This document shows, in pieces, positions 1 to 8,650 of a stretch of 64,000 nucleotides of DNA (positions are counted from its first letter, which is position 1; each line of letters opens with the position of its first letter). The DNA lies in assembly GCA_033764875.1 (NCBI GenBank), contig JANRIO010000036.1, positions 1 through 64,000 on the forward strand. The letters are read 5' to 3'. A model generated the notes under the pieces. The model saw only the letters and a list, made by a program, of their open reading frames with translations. It did no database searches and was not told the origin of the DNA. This stretch comes from AWTP1-13 sp033764875 (lineage in GTDB: Bacteria; Pseudomonadota; Alphaproteobacteria; Rhizobiales; Hyphomicrobiaceae). The translations under genes were made by a program, and so were the position numbers.

Positions 1-1
1 G

Positions 2-196
2 CGCACGCTGGTGGAGATCGACAAGCGCTACTTCCGCCCGACCGAGGTCGACCTCCTGATCGGCGACCCGACGAAGGCGAGGACGCGGCTCGGCTGGACC
101 GCGACCGTCACGCTCGAGGAGATGATCAAGGAGATGGTCTCGGAGGACCTCAAGGCGCTCCAGCGCCAGCCCGCCACCAACAAGAGCCACGATTGA
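2..196 (+). CDS. gmd: GDP-mannose 4,6-dehydratase, C-terminal fragment (starts before the window)
   Basis: This is the last 64 codons of an open frame that enters from the left edge. The visible part contains RYFRPTEVDLLIGDPTKA followed by a short helix and LGW, the conserved C-terminal signature of GDP-mannose 4,6-dehydratase (short-chain dehydrogenase superfamily), which makes GDP-4-keto-6-deoxymannose. The cofactor and catalytic regions lie outside the window, so function rests on the tail alone. A second, divergent GMD-type gene lies about 5 kb downstream on the other strand, so the locus carries two related dehydratases. The product fits the glycan genes that follow. Confidence 0.85.
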   Translation, partial: RTLVEIDKRYFRPTEVDLLIGDPTKARTRLGWTATVTLEEMIKEMVSEDLKALQRQPATNKSHD

Positions 197-513
197 GCGG
201 GAGGGCCGCGCCCATGTGGTGGCCAATCAGGCCGGCAGGTGGCCGGAGCCCCGAGCCGGCGGCCTCCCGCGGCTTCGCGTTCAGCCTGGATTGAGGACCT
301 CCGCATGCTTCGCATTGTCGCGGCAGGGCGCCTGGGGCGCGGCTCTCCCTTCTCCTATCGGACGGTGGTCCGACTGCCTCCCCAGGGTTGACGGGGCAGA
401 TTGGTGCGTGCGACATCCGGCAGCACGCATGCATTCCCGATACCGCCAACGCGTCAAACCAGATGATCCTTGCAGGTCTCGGCAGTGCCCTCAGGGAATG
501 TGCGCAGGTCCTG
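197..513. other. Intergenic region with no gene seen
   Basis: About 317 bases lie between the gmd stop and the chosen glycosyltransferase start. The downstream frame stays open back to a TTG at 388 and an ATG at 463, so part of this stretch could be coding if an earlier start is used. I see no hairpin with a T tract, no repeat and no recognisable RNA gene. Confidence 0.5.
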
Positions 514-1662
514 ATGCCGTCACTAGGTCCCAGCCGAGACGTACCGTGGCTTTGGACGCTGCGGAGGTGGTCGCTGCGGCACATCTGGTATCGCATCCGG
601 CTGCCGATCCGCCGACGCCGCTGGATGCACGCACGCATCGCTCAGACGCGGCCCTTCGGCAAGACAGCGCACGCACGCCCGACGGACGGGCCGGCGCTCG
701 TGTTCGGTGAGTTCTCAGGCTCGCACGGGCTGGGGCGCGCGGCGGCTTACGACCTGGATGCCCTGCGCGCGCGGCACACCAGCCTGACTGCGATCGACAT
801 CGGTCCCTATCTCGCCGGGAGCCCTGCATCTAGGCTGGTGCTCGATGGCGGCATCGAGAACGTGTATTTCCTCAGCCAGCCGGACACGTACGGCACCATT
901 TGCAGCCTGTTGCAGCCGTCCGACATCGCCCAGGCCTATCGCGTGGGCCGGATGGCGTGGGAGACGCCGCTCTTTCCGAGGGCTTGGCGTTTCGCCGAGA
1001 GCATGCTGCACGAGGTCTGGGCGCCGTCGGAGTTCTGCGCGCGGACATTCACCGCTGCGCTCAATGTTCCGGTCACGGTCGTCCCCTATGCGGTGACGGT
1101 GCCGCCCGACCCGGGCATCGACATGCGGGCGCGGCTAGGGATCCCGCGGGAGGCCTTCGTGGGCCTGGCCATGATGGATATCCGATCGTGTCCGGAACGG
1201 AAGAACCCGTGGGAGCACGTGCGTGTCTGGCGCCAGGCGCACGGGGATGACGCAAACTGCGTCCTGATCATCAAGGTTCGGGTCAGCAGGCATACGCGCG
1301 TGGTTCTGGACGAATTGCGCGAGCTGATCGGGCCGGCCGGGAACATCATCCTGGTCTCCGAGGATCTCAGCGGCGCCGAGATCGCCTCTCTGCAGCGCGC
1401 CGCCGACCTTTTCCTGTCGCTGCATCGGTCGGAGGGGTTTGGACTTGCGATCTGCGAGGCGCTGCTGCTGGGCAAGCGGGTGGTTGCGACCAACTGGTCC
1501 GCGAATGCCGAGTACGGCCCAAGTTTCCCCAACTACGTCGGCGTGCCCTACCGATTGACGGCGTACCGCGACTGGATGGGACACTACGAGGATGGCGGCT
1601 TCGAATGGGCCGATCCCAGCACGGCGATAGGGACGCTGCTGATGCCGGGGCCACCGCCGTGA
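514..1662 (+). CDS. Family 4 (GT-B) glycosyltransferase
   Basis: A 382-residue product from the chosen start. The C-terminal half has the GT4 donor-site pattern SEGFGLAICEALLLGKRVV near residue 307, including the E-x7-E pair. A DxRSxxERKNP segment lies in the middle. It probably transfers a sugar from a nucleotide donor to a growing surface glycan at the cytoplasmic membrane face; donor and acceptor are unknown. No strong start exists: ATG 514 has an AGG six bases upstream, while ATG 463 and TTG 388 lack a Shine-Dalgarno match. The first conserved block (ALVFGEFSGSHGLG) begins well inside, so all three starts keep the domain. It faces the minus-strand Nudix gene convergently. Confidence 0.8.
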   Translation: MPSLGPSRDVPWLWTLRRWSLRHIWYRIRLPIRRRRWMHARIAQTRPFGKTAHARPTDGPALVFGEFSGSHGLGRAAAYDLDALRARHTSLTAIDIGPYLAGSPASRLVLDGGIENVYFLSQPDTYGTICSLLQPSDIAQAYRVGRMAWETPLFPRAWRFAESMLHEVWAPSEFCARTFTAALNVPVTVVPYAVTVPPDPGIDMRARLGIPREAFVGLAMMDIRSCPERKNPWEHVRVWRQAHGDDANCVLIIKVRVSRHTRVVLDELRELIGPAGNIILVSEDLSGAEIASLQRAADLFLSLHRSEGFGLAICEALLLGKRVVATNWSANAEYGPSFPNYVGVPYRLTAYRDWMGHYEDGGFEWADPSTAIGTLLMPGPPP

Positions 1663-1741
1663 ACGTTTCGGGGGCCCGGAGCATTCGGCCATCATCTCGG
1701 GCGGAATGAGGTGTGTGCAGCTGGACCGCGGTCTGCCGCGT

Positions 1742-2461
1742 CTAGTCGAGCAATCCTTGCGACATGGCGTCCATGACGGCCGGCAGGTAGTCGACGGCTT
1801 GACCCTCGATGCCAATGCGACACCGACCGGAATACGCGACGGCAAGACCGAGCTCCGAGAACTCGGACTCGAGGCTGGCGCTGCGCTCCCGCTCGAGGAG
1901 GGCACCGAATGCCAGGCGCACCGAGCTCCATGACAGCGTGCGGGAGCACATGACAATTCCGACGTCGAAAGGGCTCTTGCGATTGATGATGCCCACGGTC
2001 CGCAAATCCGAGGGCGCGAGATCGAGGCCGAGCTCCTCGCGCAGCTCATCGAGGGCTGCCTGCGTGGCCTGGGATGCAGGTGGGATGCAGCCGCCGGGCA
2101 ATTGAACGAGGCCCGGCGTCGACGTGCTCGGCGACATCCGTCCAACGACGAGCGTGCGTGCGTCAACGGGGACGACGACCGACACGAACAACGCGCCCGG
2201 CCTGGCCGCGTGCTCGTCGGCGTCTGCCTGCCTGGACCAGGTGTAGTGGGCATAGCTGGAGTGCCGAACGTCAACGGCGACGGCGTCACCTGCAATCTCG
2301 AGACCGATGGGGGAGAGTATCGATCCGTTGAAGAGGCCAGGGCTCGATGCCTGGGCCCGCAGCCAGTTGGCCGCTACGCGGGCCTCAAGCTCGGGGGACA
2401 TGGCGGCAGGCGGTGCCGCCCTGATCGCAACGGTGCGGCAAGGATGGAAAAGGGCAGCCAT
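1742..2461 (-). CDS. Nudix-family hydrolase with a degenerate Nudix box
   Basis: A 239-residue protein. The segment from GGCIPPASQ to DELREELGLDL aligns with the Nudix box G-x5-E-x7-R-E-U-x-E-E-x-G-U. The first Glu is Ser and the Arg is Asp, while the E-L-R-E-E-L-G-L core that binds metal is kept. Nudix enzymes cleave nucleoside diphosphates linked to another group. In a glycan locus a nucleotide-sugar hydrolase or a sensor-type Nudix domain is plausible, but the substrate is unknown. ATG 2461 is chosen because AAGGAAG lies about seven bases upstream; the longer open frame would overlap the next gene. It follows the FkbM fusion gene by 64 bases in the same direction. Confidence 0.7.
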   Translation of the reverse strand: MAALFHPCRTVAIRAAPPAAMSPELEARVAANWLRAQASSPGLFNGSILSPIGLEIAGDAVAVDVRHSSYAHYTWSRQADADEHAARPGALFVSVVVPVDARTLVVGRMSPSTSTPGLVQLPGGCIPPASQATQAALDELREELGLDLAPSDLRTVGIINRKSPFDVGIVMCSRTLSWSSVRLAFGALLERERSASLESEFSELGLAVAYSGRCRIGIEGQAVDYLPAVMDAMSQGLLD

Positions 2462-2525
2462 CTCGCGCTTCCTTCGTGCTCGGGGTCGTGCGTCGGGCCG
2501 GCGTTGAGCTCCGGGCCGAGGGCAG

Positions 2526-5234
2526 CTATCGAACGACCGGGCCTGCGGCATGGGCGTCCGACATCACCTGCCAGTATTCCCGGGCCATAAGCTCGGTATC
2601 GGCAAAGCGGGCCGCGATCGCAAGGCCGCGCTCGATGCATCCCTCGCGTTGCGGCTCATCGGAGGCCAGCCACCTGAGCGCGTCCGCGATCTGGGATGGA
2701 ATGCGCGGGTCGAACAGGCGCGCCGCATCGCCCGCCACCTCCGGCAGCGATGTCAAGTTGCTGCACGCGACGGGCAGGCCGATCGAGAAGGCCTCGATGA
2801 CCGGCATCCCGAAGCCCTCGTAGAGGGACGGGAAGACCAGCCCGGCAGCGTCCCGGAGAAGCACGGCAAGGGCGTCGTTGGGGATGAAGCCCGGCATGGC
2901 GACACGGTGCTCGAGGCCGAGACGAGGCAGCGCCGCCTTGAGCCAATCGCCCCGCTCATTGGGTACGCCGGTCAGGACGAGCTTGACATCGGCGGGCAGA
3001 CCTTCGTTGCAGGCCATGGCGAAGGCGATCAGAAGGTTGTCGTGGTTCTTGTGCCGCCAGAAGTTGGCGGGGAAGAGGATGTAGCGCTTGGACACAAGGC
3101 CCATCGCGGTCAGGAGCGGCCCGGCGTCTCGGTCGGCCGGAACCTGCTCCAGGCGGTGCGCCGTGCGGATGTAGATCGTCTTCACCCGGTCGAGGGGAAG
3201 CTCGCCAATCTCGATGGCGCGGCGTCGGGAGTACTCGGAGATCGCAACAATGGTCGTCGACCATCGACACGCCTCGAGAAAGTTCTTGTGTCGCTCAGCG
3301 ACGTCGGCGGGATGGAAGAACTCCGGATAGGCCTTGTACTGCATGTCATAGAGCGTGGCGACGATGGGAATGCCGGGCCGCGCGTAGATCGGTGCGGTGA
3401 AGGGACAGAACAGCACGTCGGGGATGTATGGTGCGCTTGCCGGGCCCGCTGACGCAGCGGCCGCAGGAGGCCTGCCGAGCGTGTCTGCCAGACGGTCGAG
3501 CGCGGCAGGGATGGCGCGAGGGACCCGGCCCGCTATCTGCTTGCTGAGCCGGCGCAGCTCGCGGTGCACCTTTTCTCTTCCTCGGGGCTTTCGCCGCATC
3601 GTTGCTGGATCCTGCACAAGAGTGCCTAGCGTCAGCCGGCGCTGCATGTTGGGCGCGTCGAGATAGGCGATCTCGTTGTGTGATTCCGCACGGGTCAACA
3701 GAACGAAGCGAACGTCGCGGTGCCGTGCCGCGAGCGCCTTCAGAAGCTCCAAGGCGAATATCTTCGCCCCACCGTTGGCGCCTCCCGGGAGCATCGGCGT
3801 CAGATCGACCTCGACGCACCGGATCGATGACGGGGCGCCTTGCGCGGGCGGCACGTGTGGCGAGCGCCACGGAGCCGCGCCCGCGAAATGAGAGATCCGT
3901 GCCAGGATCCGGAAGGGGCGGGAATTGCGGATCGCGTTCAGCTCCGCGGCGCGTGCCGCAAGAGCCGTGTCGGCGGTCTGGGCCCGCGCGGCGCTGTCGC
4001 TTGCTGATCTCTGCGCATCCTTGGCAAGCCTCTCCAGATCACTTGCCCGCCTGGCATTGGCCTCAGCCAGCTGCTTGGCCGCAATTTTTCGCCCTCTGAG
4101 ATCAGCGACCTCAGCCTCGAATGCGGCGATGCTGGTGCGGGCGGCATCGAGCTCCACGCGCATCCCGGCAAGGGCATTCTCGGCGGCATGTGCGCGCACG
4201 GCGTTGTCGTTGGCGAGCGTCTGAGCGTTCTGAGCGAGCAACTCGAGCGCGCGCGCTTGCTCGGCGTTGGCTCTTGCGATCTCGGTGGCCCCCTGCTCGC
4301 GCCCCCTGAGCTCGGCCACCTCCGCATCCAGCGCAGCGACGCGGGCGAGAGCATCGTTGAGCTCGCGACTGCGGGCGGCGAGGGCCGCCTCGGCGGTCTG
4401 TGCGCGCACGGCATTGTCGTTGGCAAGCCTCTGGGCATCGCCGGCAAGCTTCTGCAGGTCGCGCGCTTGCCGGGCGCTGGCGTCGGACCGCTCGTTGGCT
4501 CCCTGCTCCCGGCCCTTGATCTCGGCGATCTCGCGCTCGAGCTCGCCTATGCGGCTCGGTGTGTAGTCGTCAAAGACGTTGGGCGGGTAGCGAAAGGAGG
4601 GCAGCAGCTCGGAGTGCTCCTCCGCGACGTAGTACCTGTTGAGCCCGTCGGCATACGCAAACGTGTAGCGGGCGGCGGTGAGCGTCGGCTCCCAGAGCAG
4701 GAAATTCTCCTCCCGGGACATCGGACGCGTGGCCTCCACGACGACGATCCAAGGCCGAAACGCGTTCCAGTCGCAGCTTTCGATGACCTGCTTCTCCAGG
4801 CCCTCGACGTCGATCTTGAGGAAGTGCACCTGGCGCGCGCCGACATGAGCGCGCCAGACGGTCTCGAGCCTGGCGGTGGGGGTGTGGAGGGTGTGCTTGG
4901 TCATTCCCTCGGCAAGATGCTTGTCGACGACGTCCGGGTCGAGGCTCGAGAGTCCGGGGTTGCTGAGGATATAGAACGGCATCTCGCCGTCGGTGCCGGC
5001 AATGGCGATGCGCAGGTTGAGGTCGCGCGGGCGCGCCAGGGAAAGTGCTTGGTGCCACTCGGGATTGGGCTCGATGTTTATGCCGCTCCAGCCGCGCTCG
5101 TAGAACGCGCGCGTGACGGAATCGATTTCCGGAGACCACGCGCCGACATCGACGTAGAACCCCTTGCCGATGTGCTTCAGGGCCCGCCAGAGCATCACGT
5201 CTTCGAGGTTCTGGGAATAGGAGGTGAATGCCAT
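2526..5234 (-). CDS. Three-part protein: FkbM methyltransferase, coiled coil, family 4 glycosyltransferase
   Basis: A 902-residue product. Residues about 5-200 form an FkbM-type SAM methyltransferase (SQNLEDVMLWRAL, GFYVDVGAWSP, GINIEPNP, FLKIDVEGLEKQVIE), usually an O-methyltransferase acting on sugars. Residues 242-433 are an Ala/Arg/Glu/Gln-rich coiled coil built from two 70-residue repeats and a partial third. Residues about 450-900 form a GT4 glycosyltransferase (FPANFWRHKNH, then FPSLYEGFGMPVIEAF with the E-x7-E pair near 805). A capping methyltransferase tied to a glycosyltransferase by a rod recalls length-control enzymes of O-antigen synthesis; that parallel is inference. ATG 5234 starts the conserved FkbM block; the frame is open further upstream without recognisable sequence. 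Confidence 0.88.
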   Translation of the reverse strand: MAFTSYSQNLEDVMLWRALKHIGKGFYVDVGAWSPEIDSVTRAFYERGWSGINIEPNPEWHQALSLARPRDLNLRIAIAGTDGEMPFYILSNPGLSSLDPDVVDKHLAEGMTKHTLHTPTARLETVWRAHVGARQVHFLKIDVEGLEKQVIESCDWNAFRPWIVVVEATRPMSREENFLLWEPTLTAARYTFAYADGLNRYYVAEEHSELLPSFRYPPNVFDDYTPSRIGELEREIAEIKGREQGANERSDASARQARDLQKLAGDAQRLANDNAVRAQTAEAALAARSRELNDALARVAALDAEVAELRGREQGATEIARANAEQARALELLAQNAQTLANDNAVRAHAAENALAGMRVELDAARTSIAAFEAEVADLRGRKIAAKQLAEANARRASDLERLAKDAQRSASDSAARAQTADTALAARAAELNAIRNSRPFRILARISHFAGAAPWRSPHVPPAQGAPSSIRCVEVDLTPMLPGGANGGAKIFALELLKALAARHRDVRFVLLTRAESHNEIAYLDAPNMQRRLTLGTLVQDPATMRRKPRGREKVHRELRRLSKQIAGRVPRAIPAALDRLADTLGRPPAAAASAGPASAPYIPDVLFCPFTAPIYARPGIPIVATLYDMQYKAYPEFFHPADVAERHKNFLEACRWSTTIVAISEYSRRRAIEIGELPLDRVKTIYIRTAHRLEQVPADRDAGPLLTAMGLVSKRYILFPANFWRHKNHDNLLIAFAMACNEGLPADVKLVLTGVPNERGDWLKAALPRLGLEHRVAMPGFIPNDALAVLLRDAAGLVFPSLYEGFGMPVIEAFSIGLPVACSNLTSLPEVAGDAARLFDPRIPSQIADALRWLASDEPQREGCIERGLAIAARFADTELMAREYWQVMSDAHAAGPVVR
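3935..4511 (-). repeat. In-frame 210-base tandem repeat coding for a heptad-repeat rod
   Basis: Read on the minus strand from 4511, residues 242-311 and 312-381 of the FkbM fusion are two 70-residue copies that both begin REQGA and share LANDNAVRA and an AEV-x-LRG ending. A third, shorter and more diverged copy runs from 4091 to about 3935. Seventy residues is ten heptads, so each unit keeps coiled-coil phase. Such a repeat could lengthen or shorten by recombination without breaking the frame. Confidence 0.8.
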
Positions 5235-5421
5235 TCGCAACAGCTTTCGGGCTTCGATCAATGAGCAATGGCCTTGAGGGCAAACGCCGACGGGGCGGCC
5301 CGGCGGCACGGGGCCTGGGGCAGGCTCGCAGTGGACGCGGCGTTCTGCCGAGCACGGGGCGCGGCGGACGAGACGCAAGGCAGCAATCCGTGGCGGTGTG
5401 CCGTCCTGCGGAGCTGCAGGC

Positions 5422-6468
5422 TCATGAAGACCCCACGTGCCGGGCGTGCCTGAGCCTCACCACGTGTGCATCGACCATCTCGTGGATCATGGCGTCGAAC
5501 TGGACTTGTGGCGTCCAGCCCAGCAGCCGCCGCGCCTTGCTCGCGTCGGCGACGGTCGGGCCGGTCTCGCTCGGCCGCACGAAGCGCGGGTCGGTCACGA
5601 TGTGATCGCGCCAGTCCTTGCCGACGTGCGCGAAGGCAATCTGGCAGAGGTCCCTGATCGTGCGCAGCTGGCCCGTGCCGATGACGAAGTCCTCAGGCTT
5701 GTCGAACTGGAGCATGCGCCACATGGCATCGACATAGTCCTTGGCGCTCCCCCAGTCCCTGCTCACGTCCAGATTACCGAGCGCAAGCTTGCCCGCCCGT
5801 ACCATCGGCTCGCCCTGCTCATTGAGGGCGGGGGAATTGTCGATGCCCAGGGCGATGCAGGCCGCACCGTAGGTCACCTTCTGGCTCAGGAAGCCCATTC
5901 CGCGATGGATGCTTTCGTGATTGAAGAGGATGCCGCAGGCGATGAACATGCCGTAGCTCTGGCGGTAGATGCGCGCCATGTCATGGGCGTACACCTTGGC
6001 CGCCGCGTAGGGGTTGCTGGGTGCGAACGGCGTCTGCTCGTTCTGCGGCGACTCGCGGACCTGACCGTACATTTCCGACGACGAGGCCTGGTATACACGG
6101 CAGCTCGGCTTGAAGCGGCGAACAGCCTCATAGAGGCGGTGGGCGCCCATGCCGGTGATGTCGCCCGTCAGAAGCGACCTGGACCATGACTGGCCCGGAG
6201 CCGACTGGGACGCCAGATTGTAGACTTCGTGGGGCTGATGGTCCTGCACTGCGGACGCGATATCGACCGAGTCGCCGAGGTCCCCATAGGCCAGCGTGAT
6301 GCGGTCGAGCAACGGCTTCAAATCATTGCGCATGACGAGCGACGCCTGCCGCCCGAAGCCGATCACCGCATAGCCCTTCGACAGGAGAAGCTCGGCCAGA
6401 AGGATTCCATCCTGGCCGGAGATGCCGGTGATCAGCGCCCGCTTCTGAGTTGACGTTGGCGGCGTCAT
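5422..6468 (-). CDS. GDP-mannose 4,6-dehydratase family protein
   Basis: A 348-residue extended SDR enzyme. TGISGQDG at residues 14-21 is the NAD(P)-binding glycine motif, SSSEMYG at 129-135 carries the active-site Ser/Glu, and Y154-A-A-A-K158 is the catalytic pair. ILFNHES and RDWGSAKDYV are GMD-family blocks. GMD relatives also dehydrate GDP-manno-heptose (WcbK, DdahA, DmhA), which matters because heptose-type genes lie on the facing arm. Which hexose or heptose it uses cannot be read from the sequence. ATG 6468 is chosen as the nearest start before the Rossmann strand, although no strong ribosome site precedes it. It is a paralogue of the truncated gmd at the window start. Confidence 0.85.
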   Translation of the reverse strand: MTPPTSTQKRALITGISGQDGILLAELLLSKGYAVIGFGRQASLVMRNDLKPLLDRITLAYGDLGDSVDIASAVQDHQPHEVYNLASQSAPGQSWSRSLLTGDITGMGAHRLYEAVRRFKPSCRVYQASSSEMYGQVRESPQNEQTPFAPSNPYAAAKVYAHDMARIYRQSYGMFIACGILFNHESIHRGMGFLSQKVTYGAACIALGIDNSPALNEQGEPMVRAGKLALGNLDVSRDWGSAKDYVDAMWRMLQFDKPEDFVIGTGQLRTIRDLCQIAFAHVGKDWRDHIVTDPRFVRPSETGPTVADASKARRLLGWTPQVQFDAMIHEMVDAHVVRLRHARHVGSS

Positions 6469-6614
6469 TGCAAGATCATTCCCGTTACAGCGCCAGCCGC
6501 GACGAGCGATTGGCATCGCTCTTCATTGGCCCCTGTTGCTTGGGGCTTGCGAGCGCGGGCCAGTCCTGTTGCGCGGGCGCCTGGCTCGCAACTATGCATC
6601 GCGACGGGGGATTG

Positions 6615-7856
6615 TCATCTTTGATGTGGAACACTCGCGATCGCCTGTTGGTAGAGGTCGAGCACCTGTGCGGCCGTCGTTGCCCAGCTGAACTTCGCCG
6701 CCTGCTTGAAGGCGGACGCGCGCAGGCCGTCGCGGCGGGCCGTGTCGCGCTCCAGCAGATGCATGCACTCGGCCCAGCCGCCAATGTCGGCGGGCGACAG
6801 CTGAATGGCCGCGTCGCCACAGACCTCGGGCAACGATGCCTGGTTGGAGCTGACCGTCGGCGCGCCGAAGGTCATGCCCTCCAGCACGGGCAGCCCGAAG
6901 CCCTCGAAGTGCGAGGGATAGAAATTGGCGGTGCAGTGGCTGTAGAGCCATGCCAACTCGGCGTCGCTGACGTAGCCGGTGAATCGAACGCTGTTCCCGA
7001 GCCCCGCCTGCTCAAGCTCCGAGCGGAAGGTCTCCATCTTCCAACCCGCGCCGCCGGCAAGCACCAGGGGCAGGGGATTGCTGCTTCGGGTCCGGTATCT
7101 GACATAGGCTTCAACCAGCGCGCGCTGATTCTTGCGTGGCTCGATGGTGCCGACGCTGAGCCAGAACCCGGTCGTCGCGATGTCGGACAGGGATTTCGGA
7201 GCCTGCTGGGAGGCGGTCGTTTGTGCAAAGCGCGAGGCCGGGTAGACGACCCGCACGCGGTCGGCGGGGAAAGCCGGGAAGTGGCGCAGGAAATCACGCC
7301 TCGACGCCTCGGAGATCGAGACCACGAAATCCGCATTGATCGCGGCCCTCAGCATGCCCGTCAGGCAGACGAGACGGTTGGCCTCGGTGGTCCAGTCGGG
7401 ATGGATCATGAAGCTGAGGTCATAGAGCGTGTAGACGATCGGGATGCCGGGGATGTTGCGCCGGTCGGGGCACCAGAAGTTGTTGCAGTGAATCACGCTC
7501 GGCCGGCCCAGCGCGTCGGCGAGGTTGGGGGCGTTCCAGAACTCGGCCGCTTCCGTCACGAGGCGGTGGCGGAGGGGGAAATGAATGTTGGGGGCCGCAA
7601 GCGTGCACTGCTGGGCGGTCGCAGGATCGAAGAACTGGTCGCCGAAGCTCGTGTAGACGTCGAGGGAGACTGCGGGGTCGGCGCGAGACAGCGCGTCGGC
7701 GAGAGAGAATGCGAAATATCCGCACCCCGCCTTTGCCGCACCGGTCTGGGAGCCGTCGAAGCCAATCCTCACGAGCGGCGCACCTGTCGCATCATTGCCG
7801 CTCGTGTCCATCGCAGGCATAGGGCGAGGGGTTGCCACTCGATCCGCCGGTTCCAT
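6615..7856 (-). CDS. Family 4 glycosyltransferase
   Basis: A 413-residue GT-B fold enzyme. The N-terminal part has the glycine-rich acceptor region (GFDGSQTGAAKAGCGYF). The C-terminal donor domain has VGTIEPRKNQ and HFEGFGLPVLEGMTFGAP, with the E-x7-E pair, followed by SLPEVCGDAA. It is likely to add one residue of the surface glycan. ATG 7856 has GAAGG about ten bases upstream; using it, the start overlaps the end of the upstream GT2 gene by 88 bases. ATGs at 7820 and 7811 are alternatives lacking a ribosome site. It is the second gene of a minus-strand run starting at 8650. Confidence 0.82.
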   Translation of the reverse strand: MEPADRVATPRPMPAMDTSGNDATGAPLVRIGFDGSQTGAAKAGCGYFAFSLADALSRADPAVSLDVYTSFGDQFFDPATAQQCTLAAPNIHFPLRHRLVTEAAEFWNAPNLADALGRPSVIHCNNFWCPDRRNIPGIPIVYTLYDLSFMIHPDWTTEANRLVCLTGMLRAAINADFVVSISEASRRDFLRHFPAFPADRVRVVYPASRFAQTTASQQAPKSLSDIATTGFWLSVGTIEPRKNQRALVEAYVRYRTRSSNPLPLVLAGGAGWKMETFRSELEQAGLGNSVRFTGYVSDAELAWLYSHCTANFYPSHFEGFGLPVLEGMTFGAPTVSSNQASLPEVCGDAAIQLSPADIGGWAECMHLLERDTARRDGLRASAFKQAAKFSWATTAAQVLDLYQQAIASVPHQR

Positions 7857-8650
7857 TTGCGACCAGCCTTCAAGGTCTCGGTGAACAGCGACCATGCATA
7901 GGCGGTGGGCCGCTCCGTGCGATGGATCGTCTCGTCACTGACTACGTGCGCGTAGTTGAGGAGCCAGCGCTGAGGGACCTCGCCGAACAGCCTCCTCTGC
8001 ATGTCATTGATCTCCGCATGCACCTTGCGACGGGCGCCGAGCGTCTTGTTACTGTCGTAGAGGCGTGAGCCCGCCAGCACCTTGTCCAAGTAGTAGATGC
8101 CGGCCCCGCCCTTGGCCACGCGCAGCCAGAACTCGTAGTCCATACAGTAGTTGAGGCTGGTGTCGAGCATCCCGAAGCGCTCGACCACACTGCGGCGGAA
8201 GAACGTTGCCGGCTGGCAGAACAGGCACTGGTCTCTCATACGCTCGAAATTCCAGGGCTCGGAGGGGTAGTCGTCGATGTAGGCATCCTCTACATCAATG
8301 TGATGCCCGCGCCCGTAGACAAGATCGATCTCGGGATGGCTCTGAAAGACCTCGGACACGGCGCGCAAGGCGCCGGGCATGTAGACATCATCCGAGTTCA
8401 GCCACGCAATGATGTCGCCGCGCGTCGCCCGGATGCCCTTGTTGACCGCGTCCGCCTGCCCATCGTCCTTCTCCGAGACCCAGAAGATGCGCCCTCCGTA
8501 GGACTTCAGGACATCAAGCGTCGTGTCCGTGCTGCCGCCGTCGAATACGGAGATGTCGAGGGCGGCCCCCTCCTGGGAGAGCGCGCTGTCGATGGTGCGG
8601 CCGATGAACCGACCTTGATTGTAGGAAGGAATTATCACGCTGAATTTCAT
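7769..8650 (-). CDS. Family 2 glycosyltransferase
   Basis: A 293-residue cytoplasmic GT-A enzyme. It begins MKFSVIIPSYNQG, the classic GT2 first strand, then has DGGSTDTTLDVL and WLNSDDVYMPGAL, where the Asp pair binds the metal-nucleotide donor. Near residue 170 it has MDYEFWLRVAK, the conserved ED/YE-W block. No membrane helices are seen. The start at 8650 puts Met directly before the conserved strand. It opens the minus-strand arm next to the long divergent spacer and overlaps the following GT4 gene. The sugar transferred is unknown. Confidence 0.85.
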   Translation of the reverse strand: MKFSVIIPSYNQGRFIGRTIDSALSQEGAALDISVFDGGSTDTTLDVLKSYGGRIFWVSEKDDGQADAVNKGIRATRGDIIAWLNSDDVYMPGALRAVSEVFQSHPEIDLVYGRGHHIDVEDAYIDDYPSEPWNFERMRDQCLFCQPATFFRRSVVERFGMLDTSLNYCMDYEFWLRVAKGGAGIYYLDKVLAGSRLYDSNKTLGARRKVHAEINDMQRRLFGEVPQRWLLNYAHVVSDETIHRTERPTAYAWSLFTETLKAGRKWNRRIEWQPLALCLRWTRAAMMRQVRRS

